Notes: generated from the sequence alone by a model not told the origin. Counted from the stretch's first letter, positions 11,215-19,652 are shown. The stretch: DNA of 53,166 bases from Methanoregula sp. (GCA_003141335.1 PLLR01000074.1:1-53166); one strand, 5' to 3'. Numbers and translations: made by a program.

Positions 11215-12011
11215 TTCGCCCTCCACTGCACCACCAGTTCATTCACCACACGGGCGATCTGCACCGGGCTTGCACCCCAGTGAACCACGGCACCGCACTT
11301 CCCCTTGTATATGCCGATGCCTTCACGTTCGGAGCGGCAGCAGCGGGCAATGAACGGCTCTTCCCGCACGGATTCCAGCGGGCAGATATTCTCCAGCACA
11401 AAGTCCTTCCCGTAGCACTCGGTGTAGAACTGTGAGCCCGTCAGGCAGCCGGCCACCCGTTCACCTCCCTGCATGGGGTCGGCATCAAGCGTGCGGGTAT
11501 ACCCTGCAGCACGGCAGGGGTAGACATCGGCCTGCACCTGCGTGATGTCACGGGTGTGGTGGCAGAACGTGACCGAAAGATCGCCAAAGAGCCCGGCGGA
11601 CTCCAGCTCCCGGATACATGCCGAGAGACTCGGGCGGGGAGGAGTTACATCATAGACATGGATCTTGAGCAGCCCGGACATATCGGGATCGAGCACGAAC
11701 GTCATATGTTCGTCCAGCCCGGTAAAGATCGTGCAGTGGTATCCCGTATCGAGTGCAAGCCCGATAAGTCGCGTGCGGTCATGGATCTGCACCTTCTCTG
11801 GGTAGCGGTAGGTTTCCCCGCTCGTTGCGATCACCTTTGATGCTATGATGGTGCGCATCATGCCGCTCCCTGCCGGGTCCGGAGTAACCTCAAGAAGTTC
11901 GTAACCTTCGCCCGTGTCCCGCACAAGAAAACGGCTCAGGAAATATACCTTATCACCGCAGGGCTTTGTTGAAGCATACCCGACAAGCTTGCACTGTTCA
12001 GGAAAGATCAT
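11211..12011 (-). CDS. Conserved hypothetical protein in the coenzyme B operon
   Basis: A 266-residue soluble protein I do not recognise. It is Cys-rich in the C-terminal half (CHHTRD, YPCRAAG, VAGCLTG, FYTECYG, ENICPLE, ARCCRSE, KGKCGAV), which suggests metal or Fe-S binding or a redox site. The N-terminal half is beta-rich with no signal peptide. It overlaps hacB by ATGA (12008-12011) at its start and aksF at its end, so it is translated together with the 2-oxosuberate pathway. A role in an unassigned coenzyme B step is inferred from context only. Confidence 0.8.
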   Translation of the reverse strand: MIFPEQCKLVGYASTKPCGDKVYFLSRFLVRDTGEGYELLEVTPDPAGSGMMRTIIASKVIATSGETYRYPEKVQIHDRTRLIGLALDTGYHCTIFTGLDEHMTFVLDPDMSGLLKIHVYDVTPPRPSLSACIRELESAGLFGDLSVTFCHHTRDITQVQADVYPCRAAGYTRTLDADPMQGGERVAGCLTGSQFYTECYGKDFVLENICPLESVREEPFIARCCRSEREGIGIYKGKCGAVVHWGASPVQIARVVNELVVQWRAK

Positions 12012-12478
12012 CCGTGGGTCCTCCAGTAGTTGACAAGACCGCCAGCTGCAAGGATCTCCTGCATCTTAGGCGAGAGCGGGCGGGTAACAGACTTCTTACC
12101 CCCTGCCTCAACCCATCCTTCTGCAAGATCAAATGAGACCCCCGTTCCTTCCCTGCAGGTAAGGTCGCATTCGATGAGCGGGAGCCCGACATTGATCGCA
12201 TTCCGGAAAAATATCCGTGCAAAGGATGGCGCCACCACCGCAACCACCCCGGCCTCCCGTATGGCGATCGCTGCCTGTTCCCGGGATGACCCGCAGCCGA
12301 AATTTTTTCCTGCCACGATCACGGCACCGTTCATCCGGCTGGCAAGTGACGGATCGAGATCTTCGAACACGTGCGCAACCCAGATACTGTGGTCCTTTGT
12401 CCGCAGGTAGCGCCCGGCAATCACAAGATCCGTGTCAATATCCGCACCAACGCAGACTGCACGCCCTTTACCCTGCAT
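12008..12478 (-). CDS. hacB: Homoaconitase small subunit (HacB/AksE)
   Basis: A 156-residue aconitase swivel-domain protein; with HacA it hydrates and dehydrates the homocitrate series. The substrate-specificity loop reads YLRT (residues 24-27), the signature reported for homoaconitase HacB of Methanocaldococcus, whereas isopropylmalate isomerase has YLVY. GKNFGCGSSREQAAIAI is the usual active-site stretch. It shares one base with the stop of hacA (12478). Length is normal. This loop is the best sequence evidence that the operon serves coenzyme B and not leucine. Confidence 0.9.
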   Translation of the reverse strand: MQGKGRAVCVGADIDTDLVIAGRYLRTKDHSIWVAHVFEDLDPSLASRMNGAVIVAGKNFGCGSSREQAAIAIREAGVVAVVAPSFARIFFRNAINVGLPLIECDLTCREGTGVSFDLAEGWVEAGGKKSVTRPLSPKMQEILAAGGLVNYWRTHG

Positions 12479-13689
12479 CAGGACACCCCGGGCACGGATA
12501 TTTCCCCTTCAAGTGCACTGGCTGCCGCAGTTGCAACTGAGGACAGGTAAATCTCCCCGCCTACACCCATCCGGTTTTTAAAGTTCCGGTTTGCTGTTGA
12601 CAGGCAGACCTCCCCTTCCCCCAGTACTCCCATATGAGCTCCAAGGCAGGGACCACAGCCGGGGGTCCCAAGGGTACATCCAGCCTCCACAATGTCAGTA
12701 AGCACCCCGGTCCGGATCGCTTCCTGCAGCACGGCGAGGGAGGCAGGAACAACGATGGTACGGATTGCAACTTTTTTGCCTTTCACGATCCGTGCAAACC
12801 GTGCGAGATCGGCATAGCGCCCGTTCGTGCAGGTGCCCACGAATACCTGGTCAAGAGGCAGCCCGGCGAGGTCATGCACGGGTTTTATCGTGTCCACCCG
12901 GGGAGGCACGGCAATGACCGGAACAATATCCGGAAGATCGAAATCGAGCTCCTGAATATACCGGCACGGTTCCGGTTCCTGCGGTTTCACCGCGTGCCCT
13001 GCCGTTTTAAGATACTGCACGGTTACGTCATCTGCATAGAACATCCCCGCCTTTGCCCCGGTCTCCACGGCAAGGTTGCAGAGCGTGAGCCGGTCGTCCA
13101 TAGGAAGTGCAGCAGTGCCTTCACCAATAAATTCCAGCGCCCGGTAGGTAGCACCGTCCATACCGAGCCTGCTGACGTACGTGAGTGCGAGGTCCTTTGC
13201 CTCCGCTGCACCCGTGAGGGCGCCTGACAGGTGAATGCCGATCGATTCCGGGACCCGGAACCAGGTCTCCCCGGTCATCCAGATCGCCGCCATATCGGTC
13301 GCTCCGACACCCGTGGCAAACGCACCGAATGCCCCGGGCGTGCAGCTGTGGGAATCAGCGCCAACCACAACCTCACCGGGAAGCACCACCCCCTCGCTCA
13401 TGATCTGGTGACAGATACCGCCACCGATATCGGAGAAGTGCAGGAATGAACTGCGGGCGAACTCCCGCAGCTCATGCTGGAGCGTCGCAGTCGTGCTGTT
13501 GTTGGCCGGGACGATGTGATCGAAGAGAACATGGAGATGTGCCGCATCCTGTATCCTCTTTGCACCCATGCTCTTCCAGGCTTCGAGCGTAAGCACCCCG
13601 GTCCCGTCATGGACATAGGCATGGTCGACAGCCCGGTCAACATACTCACCTGCTGACGCCCCGAGAATTCGTTCGGAGAGGGTTTCCAT
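12478..13689 (-). CDS. hacA: Homoaconitase large subunit (HacA/AksD)
   Basis: A 403-residue aconitase-superfamily catalytic subunit. The [4Fe-4S] cysteines are visible in FVGTCTNGRYADL and TPGCGPCLGAHMG. Substrate motifs VVGADSHSCTPGAFGAFATGVG and FDHIVPANN are intact. The start at 13689 (METLSERILG) shares one base with the stop of aksA (TGATG); longer readings run into aksA. Isopropylmalate isomerase LeuC is a close relative, and homoaconitase is preferred because of the YLRT partner and neighbours. Confidence 0.88.
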   Translation of the reverse strand: METLSERILGASAGEYVDRAVDHAYVHDGTGVLTLEAWKSMGAKRIQDAAHLHVLFDHIVPANNSTTATLQHELREFARSSFLHFSDIGGGICHQIMSEGVVLPGEVVVGADSHSCTPGAFGAFATGVGATDMAAIWMTGETWFRVPESIGIHLSGALTGAAEAKDLALTYVSRLGMDGATYRALEFIGEGTAALPMDDRLTLCNLAVETGAKAGMFYADDVTVQYLKTAGHAVKPQEPEPCRYIQELDFDLPDIVPVIAVPPRVDTIKPVHDLAGLPLDQVFVGTCTNGRYADLARFARIVKGKKVAIRTIVVPASLAVLQEAIRTGVLTDIVEAGCTLGTPGCGPCLGAHMGVLGEGEVCLSTANRNFKNRMGVGGEIYLSSVATAAASALEGEISVPGVS

Positions 13690-14816
13690 CAGGCTTTCTC
13701 CTCTTGTGCTTTCCGGATCAGTTTTTTCAAGACATCTGGGGTGATGTTGCATTTATGCTCTGAGTGATCCTTGACGAGGTCAAGGACCCGGCAGACCTGC
13801 TTGTCGGTAAGTTCGCAGCCGAGCGATGCCATGACATGTTCGAGTGCTTTCTTGCCCGTATGTTTCCCGAGGATGAATTTGCGTTCGCTCCCTACCATAT
13901 CGGGCGGGAAATATTCGTACGTGGCCGGGTCTTCCAGTATTGCCGCGATGTGGATACCACTCTCGTGCGAGAAGGCCAGTTCCCCGGTCACGGGTTTGTT
14001 CCGGGGGAGTGTGATCCCGGAATATTTCTCGACCATGTGCGAGAGCTCGGTCAGATGGGAAAGATTGTACCGGTCAATGCCCCCTTTCATCCGCAGGGCA
14101 ACAAGCACTTCTTCTAACGATGCATTGCCTGCCCGCTCCCCGATCCCGTTCACTGTCGTATGCAGCTGGAACGCCCCGGCCTCTGCGGCAGTGATTGTAT
14201 TTGCGACAGCACAACCCATATCGTTATGACAGTGAGCACAGAGCGGCTTGTCCACCGATGCGACCAGTTCGGTCATGATCCGCTGCATCTCGGTCGGGAT
14301 CAGGCAGCCAACGGTATCGGCAAAGCTCAGGAGCACTGCACCGTGCTCTGACGCACGACGGTACACCTCTTTTAAGAAGGGGAGATCAGTCCGGGACGCA
14401 TCCTCGGCTGCAAACCGCACCTGAACACCGTGATCCGTGGCAAAATCGATGATCCCAAGCGCATCCTCAAGCACCAGCTCCCTTGGTTTTTTGAATTTGA
14501 TCCGGACATGCAGCTCGGATGTCGGGATAAAAATGCTTACCATGTCCACACCGCAATCGATCGCCGTTGCAACATCCTGTTCCCGGGCCCGTGCAAACCC
14601 GCAGACACGGGCATCGAGCCCGAGGTTCGCAATGGTCTTTACGCACTGCTTCTCATTTTTGGATACTGCAGGAAACCCGGCCTCTATCACCTCAATGCCG
14701 ATGGTATCCAGCATCCTGGCAATCCCTACCTTTTCCTCACAGGAGAACGAGACACCCGGTGTCTGCTCCCCGTCTCTCAGCGTTACATCGCAGATCTCAA
14801 TATTCCACGGTTTCAT
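13689..14816 (-). CDS. aksA: Homocitrate synthase family protein AksA
   Basis: A 375-residue LeuA/NifV/AksA-type TIM-barrel enzyme condensing acetyl-CoA with 2-oxoglutarate and its longer homologues, the first step of 2-oxosuberate formation. Seen: CDVTLRDGEQTPGVSFS at the N-terminus, HCHNDMGCAVANTITA with metal-binding histidines, and NGIGERAGNASLEEV. It lacks the long C-terminal regulatory domain of isopropylmalate synthase, as expected for AksA/NifV. The start at 14816 (MKPWNIEICDV) overlaps the upstream TPP-enzyme gene by 20 bases. Confidence 0.88.
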   Translation of the reverse strand: MKPWNIEICDVTLRDGEQTPGVSFSCEEKVGIARMLDTIGIEVIEAGFPAVSKNEKQCVKTIANLGLDARVCGFARAREQDVATAIDCGVDMVSIFIPTSELHVRIKFKKPRELVLEDALGIIDFATDHGVQVRFAAEDASRTDLPFLKEVYRRASEHGAVLLSFADTVGCLIPTEMQRIMTELVASVDKPLCAHCHNDMGCAVANTITAAEAGAFQLHTTVNGIGERAGNASLEEVLVALRMKGGIDRYNLSHLTELSHMVEKYSGITLPRNKPVTGELAFSHESGIHIAAILEDPATYEYFPPDMVGSERKFILGKHTGKKALEHVMASLGCELTDKQVCRVLDLVKDHSEHKCNITPDVLKKLIRKAQEEKA

Positions 14817-16068
14817 GGCTGCTTCCTTCCGGACAGGTCCCTTCAATCACCAGCGTCCGTGGCCTGTCCGTGACCACGAGCTCTTTTTTCAGCGTCAGTT
14901 CATCATCGGCACGGCAGATAACCGGGTCCGCCCAGCGGATATAGGGAACAGGATCATAGGCCGGCTGTTTGCCGGTCATCGCCGTGCATATGTTATTCAT
15001 TACAATACACAGGAGCGGGAGCCGCTTCTCATAGACGTCGATGAGCGCGTTCAGACCGGAGTGCAGGAGGGCATAGTCACCAATGAGAGCGACTTTCGTA
15101 CTCCGTGCGGCAACCGCGATGCTCGCACCCATGCCATAACTTGCGACACCCAGTTCATAGGGCGGGGTCATGCCCAGCACCGAACACCCTGCATCGCAGA
15201 TCATCGCCATATTCCGTTCCTGCAGGATATTCATCAGGGGTTTGAACGGGCATGCGGTGCAGAATGTGCGGTAATAGCCCCGGTCCTCCATCGCCTGCGG
15301 GCGTTCCTGCGGCAGCGGTGGCTGGATACCGCGGTGGTCGCGGACAAAAGTCCTCCCATATTCATGGATCTCGTGTATCCCGGCTGCCTGCTCTGGCAGG
15401 GGATGCACGGTCACAATCCGTGAACTCCCCGCTGCCGCACCAACTCCGGCGGGCTCACCCTTCCACTGGTTCAGGGCTGACCGGTCTGACCAGGCAAACA
15501 TAGTGCGGTACAGTTCCTCTGCTGCAGTGACCCTGCCGTTCATGGTCCATGCCCGGTCGGAGAGCCTCCCTTTCCGGTCATTCCGGGGAACAGGATTACC
15601 GGATACCACCCCATCCAGGATCTGCGGTGTCAGACGGAGCATCGCCACACGGGAGAACTCCTCAGACGCTTCAAGCGCCGCCTCCACACCGGCATAACAG
15701 GTGGTTTCATCCGGTTCAATTACCGGTAGTTCCGCGAGCTCCCCGTAGTAGCGCGAGTCCTGGGCGGTCTGTGAACCCTTTGCTTCCGGGTCATCCCCGG
15801 TGACAAGGATTACCCCCCCGATGAGCCCCTGCGCTGTAGCCTGGAGCAGGGGATCGGCACACGCGTTCACGCCAACATTTTTGATGATCACCGCTGCCCT
15901 CCTGCCGGAGAGGGAATCCCCAAGTGCATATTCGAGTGCAGTCTTCTCATTGATCACCATCTCCGCTTTTGTCAGTTTCCCAAGTTCGGTGATCGGGAAC
16001 CCCGGAACGGTATACAGCCGGTCAGTATACCTGTTAAGGGCATCGGCTATAGCGTCGACCCCCTTCAT
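14797..16068 (-). CDS. TPP-dependent IorA-like enzyme without ferredoxin domain
   Basis: A 423-residue thiamine-diphosphate protein resembling the alpha subunit of indolepyruvate ferredoxin oxidoreductase. The N-terminal pyrimidine-type domain has a candidate catalytic Glu in INEKTALEYALG (E41). The C-terminal diphosphate-binding domain has GDYALLHSG (from 330) and ends the ThDP motif with NN at 358-359. Cys pairs occur at CTACP (270) and CDAGC (291), as in IorA. The C-terminal 2x[4Fe-4S] domain of IorA and an IorB partner are both missing, so simple non-oxidative decarboxylation is plausible. Placed between radical SAM and aksA genes, it is a candidate 2-oxosuberate decarboxylase (inference). 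Confidence 0.75.
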   Translation of the reverse strand: MKGVDAIADALNRYTDRLYTVPGFPITELGKLTKAEMVINEKTALEYALGDSLSGRRAAVIIKNVGVNACADPLLQATAQGLIGGVILVTGDDPEAKGSQTAQDSRYYGELAELPVIEPDETTCYAGVEAALEASEEFSRVAMLRLTPQILDGVVSGNPVPRNDRKGRLSDRAWTMNGRVTAAEELYRTMFAWSDRSALNQWKGEPAGVGAAAGSSRIVTVHPLPEQAAGIHEIHEYGRTFVRDHRGIQPPLPQERPQAMEDRGYYRTFCTACPFKPLMNILQERNMAMICDAGCSVLGMTPPYELGVASYGMGASIAVAARSTKVALIGDYALLHSGLNALIDVYEKRLPLLCIVMNNICTAMTGKQPAYDPVPYIRWADPVICRADDELTLKKELVVTDRPRTLVIEGTCPEGSSHETVEY

Positions 16069-17033
16069 CCGTCCCTCCCTGGTACAAGATCACAGCCGGT
16101 ACAGTTTGTGCACATCGTTACTGCCAACCGTGGGTCAAGCCCTGCTGCTGCAAGTGCTCGTTCATGGATCGCAAAGATTTTCTTTAACCGTTCCGCAGAT
16201 GGGCGGGGTGTTCCTGCAAGATCGGCCACCGGGTTGAGCGGGCGCAGTACGGGAATCACCCCGAGAGAGGTGAGCTTTTTAATGCAGGTTTCCAGCTCCG
16301 CATCGGTCTCCCCCAGACCCACGATGACATTGGAAAAGACACGGTTTTTCCCGAACAGCTGCACCGAGCGATCAAGCACCTGCCAGAGCAGTCCGTAATT
16401 TAAGCCCGGGCACATCTTGGAAAAGAGTTCCGGGGTCGCCGCTTCGAGATTAAATTTCACCTCAGCAACACCGAGTTCCTTTAAGCGGTCGGGTGTCGTT
16501 GTTGTCGGGTAAATGGAGACACCGATGGGCAGGTTAAACGAGGTGAGGTGTTTTACCACCTCAAGCACATAGGACTCCTCTTCTTCAATACCTGAGAGGA
16601 CGCCGCTTGTTATGGAGATCGCATGGATACGGTGGCGTACCGATTCCACCATCCTTATGATCTCTTCGATGGTCTTGCGTTTTCCCCCGATGCGGGGGAC
16701 CGAGCAGTACCGGCATGCAAAAATGCAGCTGCCAGTTACCGTGATGTAGGCCTGGTCAGGGCAGTGGAACCCGGGTTCCAGCAGGTGCCCGGCGATAAGC
16801 TGGCCTTCAATGTAAAGGTCGGCAGTCCCGTTGCCACGGTGGGCGATCTCGATGCTGCTTACCGGGCTGATCGCAAGCTTGACCCGGTGGCTTCCCATAG
16901 CAAAAAAAACTGCACCACTGCCACCGGCACCCGGTCCTGCTGCAGAGCGGGCAATATACTGATCTGCTGGTTCACCGGTCAGTCGTACCGGGTTCGCAGC
17001 CAGCAGCCGGGCTTTCAGGTCTTTCCACTGCAT
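16065..17033 (-). CDS. Radical SAM protein with C-terminal second Cys cluster
   Basis: A 322-residue radical SAM enzyme. The SAM cluster motif is CIFACRYC (C103, C107, C110) and the barrel continues with ISITSGVLSG and NVIVGLGETDAEL. It looks closest to the biotin-synthase-related group. The C-terminus carries CTNCTGC (C308, C311, C314), a likely auxiliary cluster. The first 100 residues are an extra domain with no clear match. It overlaps mmp11 upstream by 19 bases and the TPP enzyme by ATGA. The substrate is unknown; sulfur insertion in 7-mercaptoheptanoate synthesis is one speculative role. Confidence 0.8.
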   Translation of the reverse strand: MQWKDLKARLLAANPVRLTGEPADQYIARSAAGPGAGGSGAVFFAMGSHRVKLAISPVSSIEIAHRGNGTADLYIEGQLIAGHLLEPGFHCPDQAYITVTGSCIFACRYCSVPRIGGKRKTIEEIIRMVESVRHRIHAISITSGVLSGIEEEESYVLEVVKHLTSFNLPIGVSIYPTTTTPDRLKELGVAEVKFNLEAATPELFSKMCPGLNYGLLWQVLDRSVQLFGKNRVFSNVIVGLGETDAELETCIKKLTSLGVIPVLRPLNPVADLAGTPRPSAERLKKIFAIHERALAAAGLDPRLAVTMCTNCTGCDLVPGRDG

Positions 17034-17911
17034 AATTCTAACGCCTCCTTATAATTCGTGTAAAAGGGCAGAGCGGCGACAGCACCGACTATCCCCCTCC
17101 CTTTCATGATGATCGTAAGGTTTGGATCCTGCAGGGTATCCAGCAGGCCCGGGTCGATCTCACCCCGCTTCACCTTCCATCCGAATGCAAGCAACTCCCG
17201 GGATGGCGTAAAACCGGTATAGACCGCCATCCCGGTTTTCCGGGAGAGGGTATACTGTTCGAGAAGCTGCCGGAACCGGTCCGTGAGTCCCCGGGCATCC
17301 GTAGTTGCAAACTCCGCGACCAGGCTCACGCAGTTCTTTGTGCGGTACGGCACCGGGAAGAGCTGTACGATCGTGTGCGAAAGGTATACCGAATGTTCAT
17401 CCTCAACTGCCTTTGCAATATTATGGACAAGCGTCCAGGTTGCTCCCTCTTCGGGAGTATCTGTATCATCAACCCCGATAAGCACCCGTTGCCGCCGGGG
17501 CAGCCAGATGGTGGCACCGGCAACTTTTCCCCCGCCGGCAGGATCACTCCTGCTTCTCAGGACACCGTGCGCATCTGACCGGCATGCTGCGGCACCTACA
17601 CCCCCGCCCCCCATACCGATGTAGGTGACTGCAATCTCATATGTATCGACTACGCATGAGGAGATACCGGCTGGAAACCGGGATCCTTCAAGAGCAAGAT
17701 CCACGGTACCCGGAGTTAACAGGTACCGCATGGTCTGGCCGACACAGCGGACATTTTTTACAAGCGGGCTCTGTGCATAGTGGTGCTTTGACCACATTGC
17801 CCCGCCAACGCAGTCAACGAATTCAATGAGCTCCACATGGCTGCCTGTTGCATCAGCTATTGCAACAATCCGCGGGTAGTGGATGACATACGGTTCAGAG
17901 AGGTTCGCCAT
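17015..17911 (-). CDS. Methanogenesis marker protein 11 (TiaS-related)
   Basis: A 298-residue protein that I recognise as methanogenesis marker protein 11 (TIGR03280), a family restricted to methanogens and related to tRNA(Ile2)-agmatinylcytidine synthetase TiaS. Residues 147-156 (GVDDTDTPEEG region) correspond to the nucleotide/metal-binding motif of the TiaS fold. Typical marker-11 N-terminal text is seen (VELIEFVDCVGGAMWSKHHY) as is the end (FYTNYKEALEL). The start at 17911 is preceded by a purine-rich GGAGGTGG-type site. Function is unknown; an ATP-dependent step is suggested by the fold. First solid gene of the coenzyme B operon. Confidence 0.88.
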   Translation of the reverse strand: MANLSEPYVIHYPRIVAIADATGSHVELIEFVDCVGGAMWSKHHYAQSPLVKNVRCVGQTMRYLLTPGTVDLALEGSRFPAGISSCVVDTYEIAVTYIGMGGGGVGAAACRSDAHGVLRSRSDPAGGGKVAGATIWLPRRQRVLIGVDDTDTPEEGATWTLVHNIAKAVEDEHSVYLSHTIVQLFPVPYRTKNCVSLVAEFATTDARGLTDRFRQLLEQYTLSRKTGMAVYTGFTPSRELLAFGWKVKRGEIDPGLLDTLQDPNLTIIMKGRGIVGAVAALPFYTNYKEALELCSGKT

Positions 17912-18122
17912 ACTGTCCTGCCACCTCCATTCCCTTGTTGCCCCGGAGTACCGCACCCCATGCACACCACCAGTTCATCGAGTCCCCTGCTATGGTGCTT
18001 CGGGAAGGGCATCGTCTGATGCTCTCTGCGATGCCAGCACATTCATCCACCATTACGAGAAAGTTCTCTGTAAAAAGCAGTCCGAATGGTAGATGCACGT
18101 CGTTGTATGTAGGGGTGATCAT
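17895..18122 (-). CDS. Possible leader ORF upstream of mmp11
   Basis: A 75-codon frame (start MITPTYNDVHLPFG, end EVAGQYGEPL) between the promoter and mmp11, overlapping the mmp11 start by 17 bases. It has no strong ribosome site and no domain that I recognise, with four Cys and three Trp. It could be a translated leader, a remnant of an N-terminal extension, or chance. The stretch 17912-18160 holds nothing else I can identify. Confidence 0.25.
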   Translation of the reverse strand: MITPTYNDVHLPFGLLFTENFLVMVDECAGIAESIRRCPSRSTIAGDSMNWWCAWGAVLRGNKGMEVAGQYGEPL

Positions 18123-18160
18123 GTTATCGCCGAAAATTTCGTTAACAAAAGAATCGGCAA

Positions 18161-18175
18161 TAAAAATATAAATAA
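18161..18175 (-). promoter_or_regulatory. Predicted promoter of the mmp11/aks operon
   Basis: On the minus strand an AT-rich TATA element (TTTATATT, 18165-18172) stands about 250 bases before mmp11. It is the only clear archaeal TATA box between ftr and mmp11. Transcription would start near 18140, giving a leader of roughly 230 bases. Confidence 0.45.
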
Positions 18176-18208
18176 CGATCGATAAGATTTCGAAAATTTT
18201 AAAAAAAA

Positions 18209-19093
18209 TTAGAGAACTTTGTGCAGGTCAATCTTGAAAGGTCCAAGGGTACCGCCAAAGTTACCGGCAGAGATGAACTTCACACCCGGTACCATAACTG
18301 CAGCCCTGACACCGGCTGCCATTGCCGCTGCAACGGACTTTTCATCAATCCCGTCAATAACTATCTCATAGACTGCCTTGATCCCCGCCGGGATCTTTGA
18401 GTCAGGAACTTTTTCCCGGAGTGTCGGGCAGTACTTCTCGTTGGTCGAAGCGATCATGAACTTGTATTTTAAGCTGCCAACTTTTGAACCGCTCGCCACG
18501 ATACCGCCAGGGAAACTCGTAATGGTGCCCGGAACCTTGTCAATCGCATCAACTGCAGCCTTTGCACCCATGAGGGCTGCCATCTGGTTCTCGCCCATCA
18601 CAAAGAAGTTACCGCCGGCAACACCCTTCACGATACCAAACTCCTCTTCGCCAACGTATTCACCTTCCATAATGGGTATAACCCAGCACTTTCTCCCGCC
18701 GACTTCCTTTTGGTATTCGTAACCATCGCCAAAGAAGTGAAGCTTGACCGGGATCTTTTCCTCTGCATTGGTGATCCCATTAAAGACTGCTGTCGTAGGT
18801 GCGGTGAGAACACATTCTGCAAGGCGTTCGACAACCTGTTCTTTGAGTTTCTTCTTGCTTGCACAGATCAGGATGGCAACACCCGGTCTTCCATCGGGAG
18901 TCTCACTTGCCGGGACATACCCTTCAATACCTGCCTCACACGGGCAGCCGATTGATGATGTCGCAAAGCCGGTTGCTTCGGTTGCTGCTTTCTTAGCCCA
19001 TTCCTTCGTGACCGCAGTGATGATGACACGGCAGACCCAGGTCGGGAATGCCTCTGCGTACGTATTATCAATAGTAACTCCGTTGATTTCCAT
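18209..19093 (-). CDS. ftr: Formylmethanofuran--tetrahydromethanopterin N-formyltransferase
   Basis: A 294-residue cytoplasmic enzyme moving the formyl group from formylmethanofuran to tetrahydromethanopterin, the second step of CO2 reduction to methane. The N-terminus ([17 protein letters not shown]), the [15 protein letters not shown] segment and [20 protein letters not shown] are strongly conserved Ftr features. Length equals the family's usual ~297. It is transcribed divergently from the fwd/hdr operon across an AT-rich 269-base gap, and ends in an A/T-rich stretch before the mmp11 promoter. Confidence 0.97.
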   Translation of the reverse strand: MEINGVTIDNTYAEAFPTWVCRVIITAVTKEWAKKAATEATGFATSSIGCPCEAGIEGYVPASETPDGRPGVAILICASKKKLKEQVVERLAECVLTAPTTAVFNGITNAEEKIPVKLHFFGDGYEYQKEVGGRKCWVIPIMEGEYVGEEEFGIVKGVAGGNFFVMGENQMAALMGAKAAVDAIDKVPGTITSFPGGIVASGSKVGSLKYKFMIASTNEKYCPTLREKVPDSKIPAGIKAVYEIVIDGIDEKSVAAAMAAGVRAAVMVPGVKFISAGNFGGTLGPFKIDLHKVL

Positions 19094-19318
19094 ACGATAA
19101 CCTCCGGTACTACAAAGGTACCATGATGTTGGTTGAATAAATTTTCTAATTTAATCCGGCTTCATGAAGCGCATAATAAACCACCAATTAAGTAAAAATT
19201 TTTTAGTTAACTTGTTTTAATTGTATAGTTACTTAAATTGAAAATCGTCAATAAATTGGCCTTTTTTTGAGGCAGATTTCAGAACATTTATCTATATTCT
19301 TCTACCATTTTTTGATAG

Positions 19319-19335
19319 TCGATTTTTAAAATCGA
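19319..19335. repeat. Palindrome in the ftr-fwd intergenic region
   Basis: A 17-base inverted repeat: TCGATTTT and AAAATCGA around a single T. It lies 28 bases before the fwdG start, probably in or near the start of the fwd/hdr transcript. The rest of the divergent gap (19094-19318) is AT-rich with several possible TATA elements on both strands. The repeat could be an operator, but only one copy was seen. Confidence 0.3.
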
Positions 19336-19362
19336 TCATAATCATAGCTGGTGCGTGAAAAA

Positions 19363-19629
19363 ATGGCATTTGCAGTGCACATAAACATGGAAAATTGTAC
19401 CGGCTGTAACAATTGTGTCGTCGCGTGCCCTGTGGACGCATTGGAGCTTCACACTGTAGATCCTTCCTCAAAGGATAAGATCTACAAAGTCAAGGACGGA
19501 AAATCCGTTGTTCTTGACTTTAAGGGTGAACTTTGCGCCGGTTGTGGCGTTTGTGTCCAGGCATGCCCGCATGATGTTATCAAGCTGGCAGGGCCCTGGG
19601 AATCCAGAGCACAGGCAAAGGTACAATAA
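19363..19629 (+). CDS. fwdG: Formylmethanofuran dehydrogenase-associated ferredoxin (FwdG-like)
   Basis: An 88-residue 2x[4Fe-4S] ferredoxin with motifs CTGCNNCVVACP and CAGCGVCVQACP, the second set ahead of a short C-terminal tail. It is expected to carry low-potential electrons within or to formylmethanofuran dehydrogenase. ATG 19363 (MAFAVHINMENC) is chosen over GTG 19351 because GGTG lies at the right distance before it. It opens an operon that continues with the polyferredoxin gene 23 bases downstream. The FwdG label rests on position and motif content. Confidence 0.85.
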   Translation: MAFAVHINMENCTGCNNCVVACPVDALELHTVDPSSKDKIYKVKDGKSVVLDFKGELCAGCGVCVQACPHDVIKLAGPWESRAQAKVQ

Positions 19630-19652
19630 AGGAACAACGTGAGGGTTATTTC

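Noticed and set aside
10237-13689. Leucine biosynthesis as the role of the hacA/hacB/aksF/aksA genes
   Set aside because: HacB has the homoaconitase YLRT loop and AksA lacks the regulatory domain of isopropylmalate synthase; the other genes are methanogen-specific. Overlapping specificity cannot be fully excluded.
14437-15423. Plus-strand open frame antisense to aksA and the TPP enzyme
   Set aside because: No recognisable domain; explained by codon bias of the real genes.
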